The notes under the pieces were generated by a model. The model made no database searches and was not told where the DNA came from. It saw only the letters and a program-made list of their open reading frames with translations. DNA of 64,000 bases from Coix lacryma-jobi var. lacryma-jobi (taxonomy: Eukaryota; Streptophyta; Magnoliopsida; Poales; Poaceae): positions 113,053,204-113,117,203 of the forward strand of contig CM019827.1 of assembly GCA_009763385.1 (NCBI GenBank), read 5' to 3'. A program made the position numbers and the translations under genes. Positions 11,614-22,258 of this stretch are shown one piece after another (position 1 is the first letter of the stretch; each line of letters begins with the position of its first letter).

Positions 11614-12357
11614 AGACTAGTTCATTTATGAAGCCATTAAAAATGCACTTTTCACATCCATTTGATATAATTTAATGTCATGATGTGATGCATATGCAAG
11701 GAGGATACGAATGGCTTCGAGTCTTGCAACCGGTGCAAAGGTCTCTCCAAAATCCAAGCCTTCAACTTGAGAGAACCCTTTGCCACTAGCCTTGCCTTGT
11801 TTCTAACAACCTTGCCTTGATCATCTTGCTTGTTCCTAAACACCCATTTTGTTCCAATGACTCTGCGCCTTTTGGTCGCTCTTCAAGTGTCCAAACTTGG
11901 TTGCGGGTGAAGTTGTTTAGTTCTTCATGCATGGCATTCACCCAATCCGGATCACCTAGAGCTTCATCTACAATGGTAGGCTCAACAAGAGAAACAAAGG
12001 AGTGATGTTCCATAAATAAAGCAAGTTTTGTGAGCGAGTCATTACACCCTTGTCGGACTCCCTATGATGAAGATCTTGAGGATGAGCTTGTAGTAGAGGA
12101 GTAGTCCTTTCGATCAACCACTTGAGGGGCCGCTTGTGGAGCATCAACATCTTGAGCTTGTACCACCATTTGATCATGGGAGACATGAGTATCTTCATTT
12201 GGATCCCTTCCATCTTTGTCATCATCAAGTGGTACATTGGATGAGGATGGCTTGTCAATGACTTGCACATCATCATCATCATCTTTAGGCTTGATGGCTC
12301 CAACCGGCATGTTCTTCATGCTTCCCTCAATGGTTCATCACCTACATCATCAAGATT
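11614..12357 (-). pseudogene. Copia pol: decayed RT N-terminus and integrase-RT linker
   Basis: Minus-strand fragments include WVNAMHEELNNFTRNQVWTL (about 11890-11950), typical of the copia RT N-terminus, and NKARLVAKG near 11800. Before them lies an acidic linker rich in Asp, Lys and Ser (12062-12319) like the spacer between integrase and RT. Several frameshifts and a lost stretch near 11640-11660 interrupt it. Confidence 0.7.
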
Positions 12358-13278
12358 TCATGCTCTCCTTGAGAGCATTAGATTCATCGAATTCCACATC
12401 ATATGTTCTTCTACCATCCCGGTGGCATGGTTGAATACTCGATATGCTTTGGACTTCAATGAGTAACCAACAAGAAAACCAATATCACATCGGCGTTGAA
12501 ACTTCCCTAGGTGTTGGCGCTTCTTGTAGATGTAGCATTTGCACCCAAACACTCTAAAGAATGATACATCCGGCTTCTTGTTGTTGAGTAGCTCATAGGG
12601 GGTCTTGCCAAGGAGACGATGGGGGAACAACCGGTTTGTTGCATAGCAAGCGGTGTTGATTGCTTCCGCCCAAAATCTTTCCAGTGTAGTGTACTCATCT
12701 AACATAGTCTTGCTAGGGTGATTAGTGTTCGGTTCTTCCTCTCAACTACCCCATTTTGTTGTGTGTGGTGTGTAGGTTGCGGAGACTTCATGCTTGATCC
12801 AACTTCATCACAATATTGCTCAATGTGGGTGTTGTCAAACCTCTTCCATTGTCACTTCTTATCTTCTTGATCTTCAAGTCAAACTCATTTTGGGCTCTCT
12901 TGGCAAACTTCTTGAATGAAGGGGTTGCTCGGTTTGTCATGAAGAAAGAATACCCAAGTGTATCTAGAGTAGTCATCAACAATCACTAGGCAATAGAGAT
13001 TTCCACCCAAGCTAGCATATGTTGTTGGTCCAAATAGATCCATGTGAAGTAGCTCTAACTCTTGATGTTGACACAAAGGCTTTGGTTGGATGTGTATTTG
13101 CAACTTGCTTGCCGGCTTGACATGCACTACACAATTTGTCCTTCTCAAATTTGACATCCTTCAAGCCCCTAACCAAATCCTTCTTCAATAGCTTGTTGAG
13201 AGTGTTCATTCCAACATGTGCTAATCTTCTATGCCAAAGCCAACCAAGTGATTGCTTAGTGAACAAGCATGTCTTCAA
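12358..13278 (-). pseudogene. Copia integrase, frameshifted
   Basis: The zinc-binding region is visible as LWHRRLAHVGMNTLNKLL and CSACQAGKQ (13012-13250). The catalytic core starts with HMDLFGPTTYASLGG and VIVDDYSRYTWVFF (12950-13060), which contains the first catalytic Asp, and continues with KKIRSDNGRG (near 12850). The C-terminal part has ATNRLFPHRLLGKTPYELLN (near 12610). The parts lie in at least three frames. Integrase joins the cDNA to the host chromosome. Its position between protease and RT marks copia. Confidence 0.85.
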
Positions 13279-13299
13279 GTTGGCATCTTCGAGGTGAAA

Positions 13300-13664
13300 T
13301 CAACTAGATAGAGATTGGTTGTATCTAAAGCCTTTGAATATCACTTGTGTATCATCTTTCTTGGTTACAACCACTTCTTTGTCGGTGAACAAACATTGAA
13401 AGCCAAGATCACATAGTTGCCCAACGGATAGCAAGTTGAAGCTCAAAGATGCAACAAGAAGCACATTGGAGATGGTATGGTCATTTGATATCGCCACTTT
13501 GCCAATCCTTTGACATTTCCCTTTGAGTTGTCACCAAATGTTATCTTTTCTTGGTCATTTTCGACATTCTCTTCTAGTGAGGTGAACATCCGGGGATCTC
13601 CGGTCATATGTTGTGTACATCCACTATCAATTACCCAATGTGATCCACCGGTCTTGTAGTTCAC
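13300..13664 (-). pseudogene. Copia protease region
   Basis: The minus strand encodes HWVIDSGCTQHMTGDPRMF. DSG is the retroviral-type aspartic protease active site, here in the DSGCTQHM form usual for copia. Following frames include LVASLSFNLLSVGQLCD, which is typical of the region between protease and integrase. A frameshift near 13450-13500 separates the two. The enzyme would cut the Gag-Pol polyprotein. Confidence 0.8.
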
Positions 13665-13680
13665 CTACACACACAAGAAA

Positions 13681-16075
13681 TCAAGCTTGAGCTTTTGGGA
13701 CCCAAACTTGTTGCGGTCCCTTAACCTTCTCAACTAGTGACTTAGCAACCCAAATTTGCTTTGGCCTACTCTTGTTAGGTGGCCCCATAAACATAACCTT
13801 CACTTTGCCACTAGAATCTTGTCTAAGCATGTAGTGAGCATTGAAAGCAAAGGGCCTAGCATGCTTGGGCAAAGGTGTGGACTTTGGCTCTTCACAATCA
13901 TGAGCAAAGTGTCCTTCCTTTCCACACTCATAGCATCTTCCAATCTTCTTCTTCTTTGGCTTAGTGATGCTCTTGCATTGCTTCATCTTCTCTTCAAGAA
14001 AGCCAATGCCATTTCTATTTGTCTTCATGACGGTGTTCATGAGAAGCTCACTTTGAAGACATTGACCCTTGGTGAAGTTCCTCAATCCAGTGGTGAGGTG
14101 TTCTTTTTCCTTCTTGAGCTTGTCATTCTCTTGTTGAAGCTCTAATTGAGATGGTGTCATCTTGTAATCTCTCTTCATCTTCAATCTCTTGTTTTCTTCT
14201 TTTAGCATGTCAAGCTCAAGTGTCATGCTATACTCATCATCTTGGGTCTCAACAATGACTTGCTTTGTGGTTGCAAGCTTCTCTAGATCAACTTTGAGCT
14301 TTGCATTCTCATTCTTGATCTTGATGTAATCATCATAGTGACCGGCCACAACCACACTCTTGCCTTTGCCACTAGCTCTTTGCTCATCATGCTCACTAAC
14401 CAAGTCCTCACAAGATGTTGCTATGTCACACTTAACAACAAGGTTAGGAGCATCATGTGTCTCATGTGAAAGCATATCATAAGAAATGGTGAGAGCATCA
14501 TAGTCAACTTTCACTTGAGTGTATTGTTCTTTTAGCAAGGCATAACTAGTGGTAAAGTCACTATGCATCTTATCAAGTTTTTCATTTTTAGCTTTGAGCT
14601 CCTTGTTAGAGGACTTGAGCTCCTTGATAGTGGATGACATAGTAGCAAGTTCATCTTTTAGTTCATCACTAGCATGAGTAGCATGATCACATTTTTCAAC
14701 AAGAGATTCATTTTCATCAACAAGCTTCTCATTTTTAGCTCTAGTCTTTCTTATGATTTTAGAGTAGTCATTTAGCAATTTGACAAGTTCATCATAAGTG
14801 GGAGCCTCAAATTCACCATCACTATCACTATCACTAGAGTCATCATCGTTTTGTACCTTCCGGTCACCCTTGGCCATAAGGCATAGGTGTGTAGATGATG
14901 ATGGCGATGGTGGTGGTGGTGGTGTAGAGGAGCCAATGACTAGAGCGGCCACCTTCTCCTTCTCATCATCACTATCTTCATTTGATGAGCCACCGGAGGA
15001 GTCAATGTCGGTGAGCCAATCACCAACAATGTAAGCCTTCCCACCTTTCTTGTGGTATTGCTTCTTCTTGCCATCTTTCTTCTTGTTTGGTTTGTCATTC
15101 TTCTTCTCATCTTCGCTTGATGAGTCATACTTCTTGCCCTTGTTCTTGTTCTTGTAGCTCTCTTTCTTGGGCTTGGTGCATTGATGAGCAAGATGGCCAA
15201 GCTCACCGCAATTGTAGCAATCCATTTCGGAGATTGGCCTCCTCTTGCTACTTGTGAAGAATTTTTTCTTTCTTGAGTCAAAGTTGACTCCATTCTTGTG
15301 AAGCTTCTTCAACATCTTGGTGGTCCTTCTCACCATGAGAGCGATGTTGGAATCATCTTCTTCTTCACTTGAGCTCTCATGATGCACCTCAATAGCCTTG
15401 GACTTGCCCTTCTTGTCATGGCTAGCTTTGAAGGCCAAGTCCTTCTTCTTGTCGGTGGAGGAGCCACCACTTGGTGTGATGTGCATGTACATCTCATGCG
15501 CATTGATCTTTCCAAGATTTGAGTTGGTGTGGCGGTGGAAAGATCACCTTGATGTAGCACCGTCACGATGTGTCCATACTTCTCAATTGGAAGGACACAA
15601 AGAATCTTCCTCACAACATCGGATGGTTGCATTTGTGTGAGGCCAAGTCCATTGAGTTCCTCTACAAGAACATTCAACCGTGAGTACATTTCATTTGCAC
15701 TTTCATTAGCATGCATATCAAAAGAGTGAAGTTTTTGCATAACTAAATGATAGCGTTCCTCACGCTCACTCTTAGTTCCCTCATGGAGCGCACAAATGTT
15801 TTCCCATAGATCATGGGCATTTTTGTGGTTCCGAACACGGTTGAACACATCTTTGCAAATGCCTCTAAAAAGGATGTTTTTGGCTTTTGCATTCCATTTC
15901 TCATTTTCCTCCTCATTAGGAGTAAGGCTTGTGCCTTCTTTGGGCTTGGCAAAGCCGGTAATCGCGGCATGAGGCATTTAACATCAACCGCTTCTAGATA
16001 CGACTCCATGCGGATTTTCCAATATGGGAAGTCGTCTCCCTCGAACATGGGAGGTGGTCCATCACCTCCGGACAT
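13681..16075 (-). pseudogene. Sirevirus Gag with two CCHC zinc knuckles, frameshifted
   Basis: Gag would start at 16075 (MSGGDGPPPMFEGDDFPYWK), 53 nt from the LTR. Its start resembles the copia Gag N-terminus, followed by KNAHDLWENICALHEGT. Frame changes near 15970 and 15490 split it. The longest piece (13681-15492, 603 codons) carries two nucleic-acid-binding knuckles: CYNCGELGHLAHQC near 15220 and CYECGKEGHFAHDC near 13920. A long, Lys/Glu-rich, probably coiled-coil stretch separates them. Two widely spaced knuckles and a long Gag fit Sireviruses. The protein would package element RNA. Confidence 0.85.
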
Positions 16076-16110
16076 CTTAACTCTAGGCGGTTAAGCCTAA
16101 ATCGAGAGCA

Positions 16111-16126
16111 CGAGGCTCCGATACCA
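16111..16126 (-). other. Primer-binding site for initiator tRNA-Met
   Basis: The minus strand reads TGGTATCGGAGCCTCG two bases inside the 5' LTR. It matches the usual copia site complementary to the 3' end of initiator methionine tRNA (TGGTATCAGAGC) with one visible mismatch. It fixes the orientation of the element. Confidence 0.9.
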
Positions 16127-16128
16127 AT

Positions 16129-17686
16129 TGAAAGGATCAAGATGCCCAAGAGGGGGGTGAATTGGGCTTTTCTAAAACTTCTTGCAATAATAAAACCTAT
16201 CAAGCCCCAATAACCCCCTAGTGCCTAGAAGTGTGATTCTATTTATTCTACCGCACAAAAGACCAAGTCTAAGCCACTCCTACTCTAGCAAGCAATTCAA
16301 TATAGAATGAACAGCAAGTAGCAATGCGAAATTGAATTGCTTGAAAGTAAATGCGTAAGTAAAAGAGTAGAGATGACTCGACGATCTTTTTGCCGAGGTA
16401 TCGAGGTGTCGGCACACCCCCTAGTCCTCGTTGGAGCACCCGCGCAAGGGTATCGCTCCCCCTTGATCCGCGCAAGGATCAAGTGCTCACTACGAGCTGA
16501 TTCTTCGCCACTCCGGCCCGGTGAATCACTCGCTACCGGTCACAACTTGACTTGGGTCATCCACAATGCCTCCGGATGATCACCAAGCACTCCGATCGCC
16601 ACCAAGCCGTCTAGGTGATGCCGATCACCAAGAGTAACAAGCTAGAACTCTCACTTGACCAAGACAAGGCCAAAGAGATGGATGATGCACACTTGCTACT
16701 CAATTCTCACTAGGAGGTGTCTAATTCTCACAATTAGCAAATCACTCAACCTCACTAGGGCTCTTGCTCTTTCTCACACTCACAAGGTGTCTCTCAGCAG
16801 ATGGAAATGGCAAGAACACTCAAATGGATGGAGGGAAGGAAGTATATATACCCCCCAACCCGGCCATCCAAAAACAACACAAGACAGGTATTTTTCGGGG
16901 GCATCGGACGCGCCGATGCCAGGCATCGGACGCTCCGATGACCTCGTCCAACGGTCTACTGTACCTTCTTGTCAGACATGTTTATGGAGCATCGGACGCT
17001 GGGGAGCGTCCGATGCCCCTGCATCGGACGCGTCCGATGCCGAAAAGACCTCTCTGGAACCTCTCTGCATGGCCATCGGACGCTGGCCCTCAGCGTCCGA
17101 TGCCCTTCACAATTCACTCCCAAGTGAACAGTGACACCGGACGATCCGATGTGGCACCATCGGAGCCTCCGATGCCACGCACCAGACCAAACCCTAGGTC
17201 GGTGTGGGCATCGGAGCCTCCGATGCCCACTGATCCAGCATCCGATGCCCATACCCAGGGCAAGATCAACTCGGATCGCGACGCGGTCTTAACGACTTTT
17301 GTTCCTCTCGACATAAGGCATCTCTCTGAGCTACCTAGGGCTATGAAATAACAAGTGTGCACCACACCTACCTCAATAGACTCATCTAGGTCAAGCTACT
17401 GATTCACACCCCTCTTTATAGTACGGCCAAAGGAAAAAAACAAAGATCTAAGACTATCTAAGTGTCCTCCAACACCATGCGACACTTAGCCTAGCCTACC
17501 ACCGTCTTCGTCATCCCCCTTTGAAAACCGAAACGATTTCCATCGCCAGGGGACATGAACTCCATATGCCCGTATCGTCGCCATTACCGTGACCTAACTC
17601 ATCTCTGTTTCTGCAAAACACACGTTAGTCACAGTAATCTTGTGTTTCGTCCAATCACCGAAACCACTAGGGGCAAGATGCGTTCA
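16129..17686 (-). repeat. 5' LTR of the Sirevirus-like element
   Basis: 1558 bp, TG...CA. It is the promoter-bearing LTR, because the primer-binding site follows it on the minus strand. Palindromes matching those of the other LTR lie at 16902-17225. The TATA-like sequence at 16843-16850 would put a U3 of roughly 0.8 kb upstream of transcription start. Confidence 0.95.
16843..16850 (-). promoter_or_regulatory. Probable TATA box of the Sirevirus 5' LTR
   Basis: The minus strand reads TATATATA just downstream of the palindrome cluster. Its position, about 836 nt from the U3 edge, is reasonable for a long LTR. Transcription start has not been observed, so this is inference from position and sequence. 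Confidence 0.5.
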
Positions 17687-17691
17687 ATATG

Positions 17692-18278
17692 TAGTACTAC
17701 TGCAATCGAGTATTCCATTCCATGCTTTGGAAAATCGAAAGTGTTTTTTTGTCACACCATCCTTCCATATAAGCATCACTGTTTTTTTTTCCACACAATC
17801 GAGTATTCCAGATGCAGCTACATACTTAAACTATGCTTGCAATGACATAAACAGGCAGTGACATTATTTTTGGTAATTTGAACAGATGGCTGGAAACTTT
17901 TTCACAGGCACCGAACATCACAACAACCTCAGAAGTATACTGATGATTTGCTACTGTGACTTCTGCATGACTTCTGCTAGCTGCGCTAATCTATTGTGCC
18001 ATCTCAAGACTTATGTCTCCTTTAGGTGTTCTATCCTAAGATCGTATCTCTATTAACCGAACGAGCCCTAAACATTTTCGGACTGTTTTAGAAATTCAGC
18101 TTTGTATTTGACGTGTGTGCTGCTATGGTGTTGGGTTAACTGTCAGATAGTGGAACCAAATATGTCATGTGATTTGTTCAGATTGTAATATTTTGTGACA
18201 TTTTTTTTGTCAAGATTATTCTGTTTCCTAGATAGTCATGGCTATGACTCGCGCGCAGGGGCGCGCGCAATTTACTAG
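17692..18278 (+). mobile_element. Helitron-like 3' end and adjoining DNA
   Basis: At 18248-18278 the plus strand has a GC-only hairpin (gcgcgc-aggg-gcgcgc), then 'aattta' and CTAG, followed by T at 18279. A short hairpin about 6-12 bases before a terminal CTRR, inserted next to T, is the hallmark of Helitron 3' ends. DNA from before 4246 plus 17692-18278 would be one element carrying the Sirevirus. The 5' TC end was not found and may lie before the window. No Rep/helicase coding is visible, so it would be non-autonomous. Confidence 0.5.
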
Positions 18279-18460
18279 TAGGTACAGGAATTGAACTTTG
18301 TATTTATCGCTAGATATGAGTTGTTTATGAGCGCGAATGATTCCGGGTCACATACGAGATATGGTGGGCACGACCTAGACTTCGTATCCATCATCGATGT
18401 CAGTCACATGAGTATAGCCGTATAGGTAAAATACAGGACCAAAGAAACTCTCCTGTCCGA

Positions 18461-19159
18461 GTAATTAGGAGAAGATGTACGAAAAAATAAAATAAAGTTT
18501 AGCTCTTTAGTATTAGGCATTGGTTAGTATTTTTTATGATCTTTATCAAATTTGGAATAAAAGTAGAATTGTATTACTTTTTACATTTTTTTAATGTTTA
18601 AATTTGGAATAAAATTAGAATTGTATTGTTTTTTATAGCTATTCTATTTTAATGCAAACCATTGACCTTTGTGTATTGAATTCCGAAGGTAGGAGTGTCT
18701 GGTCTGATCAAAGCCTCCCTCTAAAGGTTTTTTATTTTTTTATTTTTATGCTTCGAGTGCTAGAGAGTAGTAGAGTAGGATCAGGATTCAAGCTCTATGA
18801 ACTTCGACGTCATATATTGGGGGATAGATATAGAGCCGAGATTGGGATAGAATAGAGCCGAGATTCTATCTAACAAATACTCCTAGTTCTTGAATAAATA
18901 GATTCTAGAGTTCTCTTAAGTCAATTTTTATCCAAAAATTTTTACAAAGAATATCAAGATTTATACTATCAAATTAGTATCATTAGATATATCAGTACAA
19001 TATATTTTTATAACATGCTAATTTTTTGTTATAGATATCATTACTTTTTTATAAAGTTCGTTAAAGTTTAAAAATGTGGAATTGAGTTATTCAGATAGAG
19101 AGAGAGAGCTGGGGGAGTACTGCGTGGATACCATGGCAGCAGTAGGGGAAAAAAATGCT
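18461..19159. repeat. Direct repeat copy 1 (699 bp) left of the truncated CACTA
   Basis: Starts gtaattaggagaagatgt and ends aaaaaaatgct. It matches 22259-22938 along its whole length with scattered substitutions and small indels. A (GA)n stretch lies near 19096-19108. There are no TG...CA ends, primer site or polypurine tract, so it does not behave like an LTR. Confidence 0.9.
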
Positions 19160-20253
19160 ATAACTACTGGTCTGCTCCTAAAATGATTTATCCCATCCAT
19201 ACTTAAAGCGAATCTTAAGATTCTTGCGTCTTTTGCAAACTCTGAGAATTCTCTGTCTATTGCTCTCCATTGGGATCCATCAGCACGGTGTCTCAACATG
19301 TTGTCTACCTTACGGTCTTCTTGTGTGCTATCGCATCAACTTTGCATGGTCCTTGTTTCTGAATAGACGTTTCAGGCGTGATATTATAGGAGCGTACCAC
19401 ATAACCTTGGTAGAGATTTTCTTCTTGGGACGTTCTTCACCCTCAACATCGCCAGGGTCATCTCGTCTGATCTTATACCGTGACGTTTTACATACCGAGC
19501 ATTCATCCAAATTTCCGTAGTCCTTGCCACGGTACAGGATGAAGTCATTAGGACATGCTTGTATCTTCTGGATTTCTAATCCTAAAGAACAGACGACCTG
19601 TTTTGCTTCGTACGTACGTAGTGGCGGGCAATTCGTATCTTTTGTTTTTAAATTTTTAGTAATTGTCCAAATGCCTTGTCGGATACATCATTCTGTGTCT
19701 TCCATTGTAGTAACTCCAGTGTTGTACCCAATTTTTTTGTCCATCTGCGGCAGACGGGTATAGTAATTTGTTGTGATCTTCTAGCATACAGTCAAACTTA
19801 GTCTTCTCTTTTTACTTCTGCAATCTCTTTGTGCATCACGAATGACATCACCAAGAGCATCATCTTCAGCGAGTGTATCTTCTGCACCTGCCTCTTCTTC
19901 ACCTTTCCCCATTGCAGTATCACCAAAGTCACCGTATTGAGCAATAATATCGTCATTAGAGTCCAATTGTTCTTCTTCATATTCTTCCATCATAACCCCC
20001 TTTCTCCGTACTTGGTCCAACAAATATAGTTTGACATGAAATGCGACTTCAACAAGTGTGAGTGCGGACTCCTTGAGTTAGAATATTCATTCGAATTATT
20101 ACAGAGAGCGCATGGGCAGCACATAAAACCATTCTGCTTGTTTGCCTCGACCATTCTTAAGAAATAATGCATGTCATCAATAAACTCTTTTGAGCGGTGA
20201 TCGGCATTGTACATCCAGTGGCATGTTATCGTCTGCATTATATGGCATATCAC
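19160..20253 (-). pseudogene. tnp2-type CACTA transposase fragment
   Basis: The minus strand encodes the transposase-associated domain (MYNADHRSKEFIDDMHYFLR and CPCALCNNS, 20050-20230), then an acidic linker. The start of the TNP2 transposase domain follows (SVCKTSRYKIRRD and ISRLKRLFRNKDHAKLM, 19330-19510) and ends in ILRFALSMDGINHF (19160-19240). Frameshifts near 20000 and between 19780 and 19510 disrupt it. It keeps the DGxNxF motif that the other tnp2 in this window has lost. TNP2 binds element ends and cuts them. Everything beyond this motif is gone. Confidence 0.8.
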
Positions 20254-21740
20254 ATAATTAAATTTCTCATTCTTGTAAACAAATGAAGTTATAAAATACC
20301 CTAAATTTCTCTAATTCTCTAACTAATTTAAAGCATTATAAATTTCTTTTTTTGAACAAATGAAATAAGAAAAAGAATCCTCAATGTTCTCTATTTTATC
20401 TAACTAATTCATAAAATGTGGTATGCATACTAGCATTAGAAGGAACATATAGTAACTTTAATGAAATAATTAGCCCAGTCACATTTTGTAAATTAAAGTA
20501 TTATATATTTCTAATTTTCATAAACAAATAATTTAAATGATCTCTATTTCTCTAAATAATTTAAATAAACTAATTAAACCGTTACATTTAGGGTACTACT
20601 CCCTCCGTCCAAAAATGATATTCGTATTAGACTAGTCAAAAAGACATACAAAATATATTTTGATCATTAATTTCTCTTATAATATAAAATTAGTGGCTAA
20701 AAACTCAATAGCATCTTAGAGGTAGTTTTAACACGAATCTATTGATGTAAGTTTTATACTCTAAACTTTTATACAATTTGATTAATTGTTGGTCAAAATT
20801 ATAAAATTTGACTTTTTGACTAGTCTAATACGAACATCATTTTTGGACGGAGGGAGTATTTTTTAGTACTAACTTAGTTTTCTTTATCAAAATATTTAAA
20901 CTATCAAATCATCGTCTGCATTATATGGCATATCACATAATTAAATTTTTCATTATTGTAAACAAATGAATTATAAAATACCCCAAATTTCTCTAATTCT
21001 CTAACTAATTTAAAGCATTATAAATTTCTACTTTTTTAAAACAAATAAATAAGAAAAAAAATCCTCAATGTTCTCTATTTTCTCTAACTAATTCATAAAA
21101 TGTGATATGCATACTAGCATTAGAAGTTACATATACTAACTTTAATAAAATAATTAACCCGACCATATTTTGTAAATTAAAGTATTATATATTTCTAATT
21201 TTCATAAACAAATGATTTAAATGATCACTATTTCTCTAAATAATTTAAATAAACTAATTAAACCGGTCACATTTACGGTACTACTTTTTAGGGTACTAAC
21301 TTAGTTTCTTCATCAAAATATTTAAACTATCAAGTCATTGTCTGCATTATATGGCATATCACATAATTAAATTTCTCATTCTTGTAAACAAATGAATTTG
21401 TAAAATACCCCAAATTTCTCTAATTCTCTAACTAATTTAAAGCATTATAGATTTTTAATTTTTTTGAACAAATGAAATAAGAAAAAAACTCCTCAATGTT
21501 CTCTATTCTCTAACTAATTCATAAAATGTGATATGCATACTAGCATTAGAAGGTACATACTAACTTTATGAAATAATTAACCCGACCATATTTTGTAAAT
21601 TAAAGTATTATGTTTTTCTAATTTTTGTAAACAAATGATTTAAATGATCTCTATTTCTCTAAATAATTTTAAATAACTAATTAAACCGGTCATATTAGGT
21701 ACTAACTTAGTTTTTTTATCAAATATTCAAACTATCAAGT
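20228..21740 (-). repeat. Triplicated ~420-bp intron segment of the CACTA
   Basis: Three tandem copies begin near 20228, 20911 and 21336, each with 'tctgcattatatggcatatc'. The first holds a 258-bp Stowaway, so its own length is about 423 bp, against 425 and 405 for the others. On the minus strand the shared word ends in 'ataatgcag' just before the tnp2 exon. The unit therefore includes a possible splice acceptor, and the array looks like a multiplied intron 3' part. Confidence 0.8.
20599..20856. mobile_element. Stowaway-like MITE, 258 bp
   Basis: Terminal inverted repeats CTCCCTCCGTCCAAAAATGA and its complement at the other end, flanked by TA (20597-20598 and 20857-20858). The next inner words ('gactagtcaaaaag' and 'ctttttgactagtc') also pair. 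Ends, length and TA duplication are those of Stowaway (Tc1/mariner) MITEs, which are abundant in grasses. It lies in only one of three tandem copies. Confidence 0.9.
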
Positions 21741-21997
21741 GAATAGATCTCAAATAGCGTAGAAAGCATAATTCAAAAACCACATGTATATGCGGCAGCT
21801 AAAAATATAGAGGATGAAGCTAGTAACCTTTGAGCGAGTCGATGGCGGCGTAGATGTGTTGAAATAGATCAATCGTCGGAAATGTGTTATAAAAAATTAC
21901 CAGAGAAGAGAGCAAACAAGCAAGAAGACAGCGAAGACAGTGAGAGAGCTCGGGCTTGGCTGGAGGTGGAAGAACAGTTCAAATATGGGGAGGGATA
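21741..21997. other. Leader region of the truncated CACTA
   Basis: Between the tandem array and the subterminal repeats. The minus strand likely holds the tnp2 5' leader or small upstream exon. No ORF is recognised. Confidence 0.35.
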
Positions 21998-22258
21998 TTT
22001 AGTCCTGGTCCCTGTTTCCAACCGGGGCTAAATGTCAATATTTAGTCTTGGAAACAGGGACCGAGACTAAAGATTAGTCTTTAGTCCCAGTTGGTAACAC
22101 AAACCGGGACTAAAGGTCCCTCTGACAAATGAGCCGTTGGGCAGGGGACCTTTACCAACCGGGACTAAAGAGCTTTCTAGTCCCGGACGTAAATTTTCCC
22201 GAGACTAAAGCTAAAGCTGATTTTGTCGATCGACCAAAGGTCTGGTCTCTTGGTAGTG
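21998..22258 (-). repeat. CACTA terminus with subterminal repeats and hairpin
   Basis: Several direct and inverted copies of 'accgggactaaa' and 'tttagtcc' lie between 21998 and 22210. 21998-22021 pairs with 22048-22071 over about 22 of 24 bases, leaving a 26-nt loop. Subterminal repeats of this kind are the transposase-binding sites of En/Spm elements. The tip CACTACC ends at 22258. Confidence 0.75.

Larger units (their letters stand above)
4247..17686 (-). mobile_element. Complete Ty1/copia LTR retrotransposon, Sirevirus-like
   Basis: Long direct repeats bound the element, both starting TGAAAGGATCAAG and ending in TTCA. A perfect 5-bp target duplication, ATATG, flanks it (4242-4246 and 17687-17691). 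The primer-binding site lies beside the right LTR and the polypurine tract beside the left one, so it reads on the minus strand. Gag with two zinc knuckles, protease, integrase, RT and RNase H follow in copia order (integrase before RT). A further decayed ORF lies between pol and the 3' LTR, as in Sireviruses with an envelope-like gene. Frameshifts in gag and pol make this copy non-coding. By eye, about 14 substitutions and 9 small indels separate the LTRs, roughly 0.9%, so insertion was recent. Confidence 0.95.
19160..22258 (-). mobile_element. Truncated CACTA (En/Spm) transposon
   Basis: The right edge, read on the minus strand, begins CACTACCAAGAGACC. Behind it lie subterminal repeats built on 'accgggactaaa', a motif typical of grass CACTA ends. 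A tnp2 fragment follows in the same orientation. The other terminus is missing: the tnp2 frame stops abruptly at about 19160, where direct repeat copy 1 ends. It cannot move by itself. The three bases outside the terminus (gta) are also the first three bases of the direct repeat. Confidence 0.8.
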
